NCBI RefSeq assembly: GCF_036345995.1
Contig: NZ_CP107796.1
Location: 6,262,001-6,326,000, forward strand
Direction: 5' to 3'
Source of the DNA: Streptomyces sp. NBC_00557
GTDB lineage: Bacteria; Actinomycetota; Actinomycetes; Streptomycetales; Streptomycetaceae
DNA length: 64,000 nt
Under the pieces are notes generated by a model, which saw only the letters and a program-made list of their open reading frames with translations, ran no database searches and had not been told where the DNA came from. The position numbers and the translations under genes were made by a program. Below, in pieces: positions 60,322-64,000 of this stretch (within the stretch, counting starts at the first letter, position 1; every line of letters begins with the position of its first letter).

Positions 60322-60344
60322 GTGTCGGTGCTCGCCAGTAGGGT
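60322..60344 (+). promoter_or_regulatory. RecA-NDp-like (PafBC-type) promoter of uvrC
   Basis: GTGTCGGTG (60322-60330), 8 nt, TAGGGT (60339-60344). It matches TTGTCRGTG-N8-TAnnnT at 8 of 9 upstream positions with exact spacing, 7 nt before ATG 60352. Confidence 0.75.
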
Positions 60345-60351
60345 GTGAGAC

Positions 60352-62442
60352 ATGGCCGACCCCTCCAGCTACCGCCCCAGGCCGGGTGAGATCCCGGACT
60401 CCCCGGGGGTGTACAGGTTCCGTGACGAGCACCGCCGGGTGATCTACGTCGGAAAGGCGAAAAGCCTGCGCCAGCGCCTGGCGAACTACTTCCAGGACCT
60501 GGCGAACCTGCACCCGCGGACCCGGACGATGGTGACCACCGCCGCGTCCGTGGAGTGGACCGTGGTGTCCACGGAGGTCGAGGCCCTCCAGCTGGAGTAC
60601 TCGTGGATCAAGGAGTACGACCCCCGGTTCAACGTCAAGTACCGCGACGACAAGAGCTACCCGTACCTCGCGGTGACGATGAACGAGGAGTTCCCGCGCG
60701 TGCAGGTGATGCGCGGTCACAAGAAGAAAGGCGTCCGGTACTTCGGTCCGTACGCGCACGCGTGGGCCATCCGCGACACCGTCGACCTGCTGCTGCGCGT
60801 CTTCCCGGTGCGCACCTGCTCGACGGGCGTCTTCAAGAACGCCGCCCGCACCGGCCGGCCCTGCCTGCTCGGCTACATCGGCAAGTGCTCCGCGCCGTGC
60901 GTCGGCCGGATCGGGCCCGAGGACCACAGGGAGCTGGCCGAGGAGTTCTGCGACTTCATGGCCGGCCGCACCGGCACCTACCTCCGCCGTCTGGAGAAGC
61001 AGATGATGGAGGCGGCCGAGGAGATGGAGTACGAGCGGGCGGCCCGGCTGCGCGACGACATCGAGGCCCTGAAGAAGGCCATGGAGAAGAACGCCGTCGT
61101 GCTCGCCGACGCGACGGACGCCGACCTCGTCGCGGTCGCCGAGGACGAGCTGGAGGCGGCGGTGCAGATCTTCCACGTGCGCGGCGGCCGGGTGCGCGGC
61201 CAGCGCGGCTGGGTGACCGACAAAGTGGAGGAGATCACCACCGGCGCCCTGGTCGAGCACGCCCTCCAGCAGCTCTACGGCGAGGAGACCGGGGACGCCG
61301 TCCCCAAGGAGGTCCTGGTCCCGGCACTGCCGGAGCCGGTCGAGCCGGTCCAGGAGTGGCTGACCGGCCGCCGCGGGTCCAACGTCTCGCTGCGCATCCC
61401 GCAGCGCGGCGACAAGAAGGCGCTCATGGAGACCGTGCAGCGCAACGCCCAGCAGGCCCTCGCCCTGCACAAGACCAAGCGCGCCTCCGACCTGACCACG
61501 CGCTCGCGTGCCCTGGAGGAGATCGCCGAGGCCCTCGACCTGGACAGCGCCCCGCTGCGGATCGAGTGCTACGACATCTCGCATCTCCAGGGGGACGACG
61601 TGGTCGCCTCCATGGTCGTCTTCGAGGACGGCCTGCAGCGCAAGAGCGAGTACCGGCGCTTCCAGATCAAGGGCTTCGCGGGCCAGGACGACGTCCGCTC
61701 CATGCACGAGGTGATCACCCGCCGCTTCAAGCGGTACCTCGCGGAGAAGGAGCGCACGGGGGAGTGGACGGAGGACTCCGAGGACGTCCTCGGAGACGGT
61801 GACGGCGCTCTGACCGGCCCGGACGCGGCCGTCAACAGCCTCAAGGACGACGACGGCCGCCCCAGGAAGTTCGCGTACCCGCCGCAGCTGGTCGTGGTCG
61901 ACGGCGGCCGGCCGCAGGTCGCCGCGGCCCGGCGCGCACTGGACGAGCTGGGCATCGACGACATCGCCGTCTGCGGCCTCGCCAAGCGCCTGGAGGAGGT
62001 CTGGCTGCCGGGCGACGACGACCCGGTGGTGCTGCCCCGCACCAGCGAGGGTCTGTATCTGCTCCAGCGGGTACGGGACGAGGCCCACCGGTTCGCGATC
62101 ACCTACCAGCGCACCAAACGCGCCAAGCGGTTCCGGGCCGGCCCCCTGGACGAGGTCCCCGGCCTCGGCGATACCCGCAAACAGGCGCTCATCAAGCATT
62201 TCGGCTCGGTGAAGAAGCTGCGGTCCGCCACAATCGAGCAGATCCAGGAGGTGCCGGGCATAGGCCGGAAGACGGCCGAGACCGTCGCCGCGGCCCTCGC
62301 CCAGGCGGCTCCGGCCGCACCCGCCGTCAACACGGCGACTGGAGAGATCATTGAGGACGAGGAACCCGATACGACGGCGGGTGCCTCGCGGGAGCCCGTA
62401 ACCGCGGGCCTCCCGGACGAACGACGGGGGCAGGAGACATGA
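60352..62442 (+). CDS. uvrC: Excinuclease ABC subunit UvrC
   Basis: 696 aa. The dual endonuclease makes the 3' and 5' incisions around UvrB-bound lesions. The GIY-YIG nuclease domain is at residues ~15-95 ([28 protein letters not shown]), the UVR motif near 225 ([20 protein letters not shown]), the RNase-H-like domain at ~400-580 ([36 protein letters not shown]), and HhH motifs at the end ([37 protein letters not shown]). ATG 60352 lies 7 nt after the -10, giving a leaderless mRNA. The stop overlaps the rapZ start (ATGA). Confidence 0.98.
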   Translation: MADPSSYRPRPGEIPDSPGVYRFRDEHRRVIYVGKAKSLRQRLANYFQDLANLHPRTRTMVTTAASVEWTVVSTEVEALQLEYSWIKEYDPRFNVKYRDDKSYPYLAVTMNEEFPRVQVMRGHKKKGVRYFGPYAHAWAIRDTVDLLLRVFPVRTCSTGVFKNAARTGRPCLLGYIGKCSAPCVGRIGPEDHRELAEEFCDFMAGRTGTYLRRLEKQMMEAAEEMEYERAARLRDDIEALKKAMEKNAVVLADATDADLVAVAEDELEAAVQIFHVRGGRVRGQRGWVTDKVEEITTGALVEHALQQLYGEETGDAVPKEVLVPALPEPVEPVQEWLTGRRGSNVSLRIPQRGDKKALMETVQRNAQQALALHKTKRASDLTTRSRALEEIAEALDLDSAPLRIECYDISHLQGDDVVASMVVFEDGLQRKSEYRRFQIKGFAGQDDVRSMHEVITRRFKRYLAEKERTGEWTEDSEDVLGDGDGALTGPDAAVNSLKDDDGRPRKFAYPPQLVVVDGGRPQVAAARRALDELGIDDIAVCGLAKRLEEVWLPGDDDPVVLPRTSEGLYLLQRVRDEAHRFAITYQRTKRAKRFRAGPLDEVPGLGDTRKQALIKHFGSVKKLRSATIEQIQEVPGIGRKTAETVAAALAQAAPAAPAVNTATGEIIEDEEPDTTAGASREPVTAGLPDERRGQET

Positions 62443-63458
62443 CCGAGCACGATGCACAGCCCACAGCGGACCGAGATCCCGCTCACAGGGAGGCAGGGCA
62501 GGATCAGCCGCGAACCGCGGCCGGTCAGCAGCCCGCGGTCCAGGACGACGGAGCACAGGTGAGCACGGACGGTACACCGGCTGCAGGCCCCGACGCGGCC
62601 ATCCCCGAGCTGGTGATCATCTCCGGCATGTCCGGAGCGGGACGGTCGACGGCGGCGAAGTGTCTGGAGGACCTCGGCTGGTTCGTCGTGGACAACCTCC
62701 CGCCCGCCCTCATCCCCACGATGGTGGAGCTGGGCGCCCGCTCGCAGGGCAACGTGGCGCGGATCGCGGTCGTCGTCGACGTACGCGGCCGGCGCTTCTT
62801 CGACAATCTGCGCGAGTCCCTCGCCGACCTCGACACCCGCGGCGTGACCCGGAGGATCGTCTTCCTGGAGTCCTCCGACGAGGCCCTGGTGCGCCGCTTC
62901 GAGTCGGTGCGCCGCCCGCACCCGCTGCAGGGCGACGGCCGGATCGTCGACGGCATCGCCGCCGAGCGCGAGCTGCTGCGCGAGCTGCGCGGCGACGCCG
63001 ACCTGGTGATCGACACCTCCAGCCTCAACGTGCACGAGCTGCGCGCCAAGATGGACGCCCAGTTCGCCGGGGAGGAGGAGCCCGAGCTGCGGGCCACCGT
63101 GATGTCCTTCGGCTTCAAGTACGGTCTGCCGGTCGACGCCGATCTGGTGGCGGACATGCGGTTCCTGCCCAACCCGCACTGGGTCCCGGAGCTGCGCCCG
63201 TTCACCGGCCTCAACGAGGAGGTCGCCGCCTACGTCTTCAACCAGCCGGGCGCCAAGGAGTTCCTCGACCGGTACGCCGAGCTGCTGCGGCTCATCGCGG
63301 CCGGCTACCGGCGCGAGGGCAAGCGGTACGTGACCATCGCCATCGGCTGTACGGGCGGCAAGCACCGCTCGGTCGCGGTGTCGGAGAAGCTCGCCGCGCG
63401 GCTCGCGGCCGAGGGCGTGGAGACGGTGGTCGTGCACCGGGACATGGGACGGGAATGA
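62439..63458 (+). CDS. rapZ: RapZ/YvcJ family nucleotide-binding protein
   Basis: 339 aa. The usual ~285-residue core is preceded by a ~50-residue polar, disordered extension. The P-loop reads GMSGAGRST, arginine replacing the usual lysine, followed by [11 protein letters not shown]; the C-terminal domain contains [16 protein letters not shown] and [20 protein letters not shown]. In E. coli RapZ controls glmZ RNA; in Gram-positives the role is less clear. It overlaps uvrC and yvcK by four bases each, so the operon is tightly coupled. Confidence 0.95.
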   Translation: MTEHDAQPTADRDPAHREAGQDQPRTAAGQQPAVQDDGAQVSTDGTPAAGPDAAIPELVIISGMSGAGRSTAAKCLEDLGWFVVDNLPPALIPTMVELGARSQGNVARIAVVVDVRGRRFFDNLRESLADLDTRGVTRRIVFLESSDEALVRRFESVRRPHPLQGDGRIVDGIAAERELLRELRGDADLVIDTSSLNVHELRAKMDAQFAGEEEPELRATVMSFGFKYGLPVDADLVADMRFLPNPHWVPELRPFTGLNEEVAAYVFNQPGAKEFLDRYAELLRLIAAGYRREGKRYVTIAIGCTGGKHRSVAVSEKLAARLAAEGVETVVVHRDMGRE

Positions 63459-64000
63459 CGGAACGTACACGGCGGCTGGGCAGGCTGCGCCGGATGGTGC
63501 CCGAGGGCCGTTCGAGCCGTGCCGCGGCCGACGCCCGGGCGGCGGCGGCCCGGCCTGCCGAGGCCCGCGGTGGGCGGCCCCGCCGCCGGGGCGCGCAGCC
63601 CAAGGTGGTCGCACTCGGCGGCGGCATGGGCCTGTCCGCCTCGCTCGCCGCGCTGCGCCGGATCACCGGCGACCTCACGGCCGTGGTCACCGTGGCCGAC
63701 GACGGCGGCTCCAGCGGCCGGCTGCGCGACGAGCTGGGCGTGCTGCCGCCCGGTGACCTGCGCAAGGCGCTGGCCGCGCTGTGCGGCGACGACGAGTGGG
63801 GGCAGACCTGGGCCCGGGTCATCCAGCACCGCTTCCAGTCCCAGGGCGATCTGCACGAGCACGCGGTCGGCAATCTGCTGATCGTCGCCCTGTGGGAGCA
63901 GCTCGGCGACCATGTGCAGGCTCTGGACCTGGTGGGCAAGCTGCTCGGCGCGCACGGCCGGGTGCTGCCGATGTCCGCCGTGCCGCTGGAGCTGCAGGCC
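63455..64000 (+). CDS. yvcK: YvcK/CofD-like UDP-sugar-binding protein (3' end outside window)
   Basis: The first 182 codons are present. A basic Ala/Arg-rich N-terminal extension (~40 residues) leads into [52 protein letters not shown] and [17 protein letters not shown], the nucleotide-binding motifs of the YvcK/CofD family. These proteins bind UDP-GlcNAc-type sugars and influence cell-wall carbon flux. The ATG (63455) overlaps the rapZ stop (ATGA). In Streptomyces whiA usually follows, outside this window. Confidence 0.95.
   Translation, partial: MTERTRRLGRLRRMVPEGRSSRAAADARAAAARPAEARGGRPRRRGAQPKVVALGGGMGLSASLAALRRITGDLTAVVTVADDGGSSGRLRDELGVLPPGDLRKALAALCGDDEWGQTWARVIQHRFQSQGDLHEHAVGNLLIVALWEQLGDHVQALDLVGKLLGAHGRVLPMSAVPLELQA

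Larger units (their letters stand above)
59714..60351. other. 638-bp gap between divergent XRE-like gene and uvrC
   Basis: No gene is supported: open frames here are Arg/Pro-rich without a ribosome binding site or familiar motif. The contents are an inverted pair GTGTTG/CAACAC at about 59866-59889, the eight-copy GCCGCCC repeat (60116-60171) and the uvrC damage promoter (60322-60344). Confidence 0.6.

Noticed and set aside
59751..60353. Minus-strand frame with AAGGGRR repeats across the GCCGCCC array
   Set aside because: The repeats are simply the translation of the heptamer; there is no ribosome binding site, domain or conserved start.

Overview
The window is core chromosome of a high-GC actinomycete, almost certainly a Streptomyces. 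The evidence is the very high GC content, frequent GTG starts, leaderless promoters, WhiJ-like XRE/DUF397 gene pairs, two TerD-type genes, and the gene order rpsA / PAC2 / coaE ... uvrB ... uvrA ... uvrC-rapZ-yvcK, which matches my memory of the Streptomyces core. There are no tRNA, rRNA or CRISPR loci and no integrase. Recent movement is limited to one 202-bp inverted-repeat-bounded element and many short GC-rich tandem repeats between genes.

Layout. 1-8.3 kb: a frameshifted DUF4184 membrane gene, a secreted lytic transglycosylase, the helicase HrpB, a methyltransferase and ribosomal protein S1. 8.4-15.1 kb: PAC2 protein, CoaE, a TPR protein, small membrane proteins, an acyltransferase-like protein, an S4 RNA-binding protein and a family-5 uracil-DNA glycosylase. 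15.2-18.4 kb: a GntR regulator divergent from an NCS1 transporter and a hydantoin-type racemase, with a perfect 16-bp palindrome between them. 18.5-23.7 kb: GNAT, RidA, nucleotidyltransferase, FUSC and DUF899 genes. 23.8-27.0 kb: a WhiJ-like cluster (58-aa protein, unknown protein, HATPase, XRE regulator, DUF397). 27.1-33.5 kb: an orphan GltD, DUF1772, DUF2293, a uridine-kinase-like protein, CorA, a methyltransferase and the MITE-like element. 33.7-38.8 kb: PsuG-PsuK, VOC, Ogt, a secreted phosphodiesterase and an MHYT protein. 38.9-46.2 kb: UvrB, TerD, a TerD/ATPase-like fusion, TerC behind a manganese (yybP-ykoY) riboswitch, and a ChaA-type antiporter. 46.3-52.5 kb: an MHS transporter, AroQ, an amino-acid ABC importer, an MBL hydrolase and a DinB-superfamily protein. 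52.6-64 kb: UvrA, a LacI-sugar kinase operon, a Rieske lipoprotein, an XRE-like regulator and UvrC-RapZ-YvcK (YvcK is cut by the window end).

Strongest integrated signal: uvrA, uvrB and ogt each carry an exact TTGTCAGTG-N8-TAnnnT promoter, and uvrC and coaE an 8/9 version. This is the LexA-independent DNA-damage motif (RecA-NDp, PafBC-dependent) known from mycobacteria. In uvrB, uvrC, ogt and coaE the -10 lies 6-7 nt before the start codon, implying leaderless transcripts. The complete nucleotide-excision-repair set, an alkyl-transferase and CoA synthesis therefore look like one damage regulon spread over 50 kb. A second strong signal is the terC leader, where the 3' strand of riboswitch helix P1 is exactly complementary to the terC ribosome binding site.
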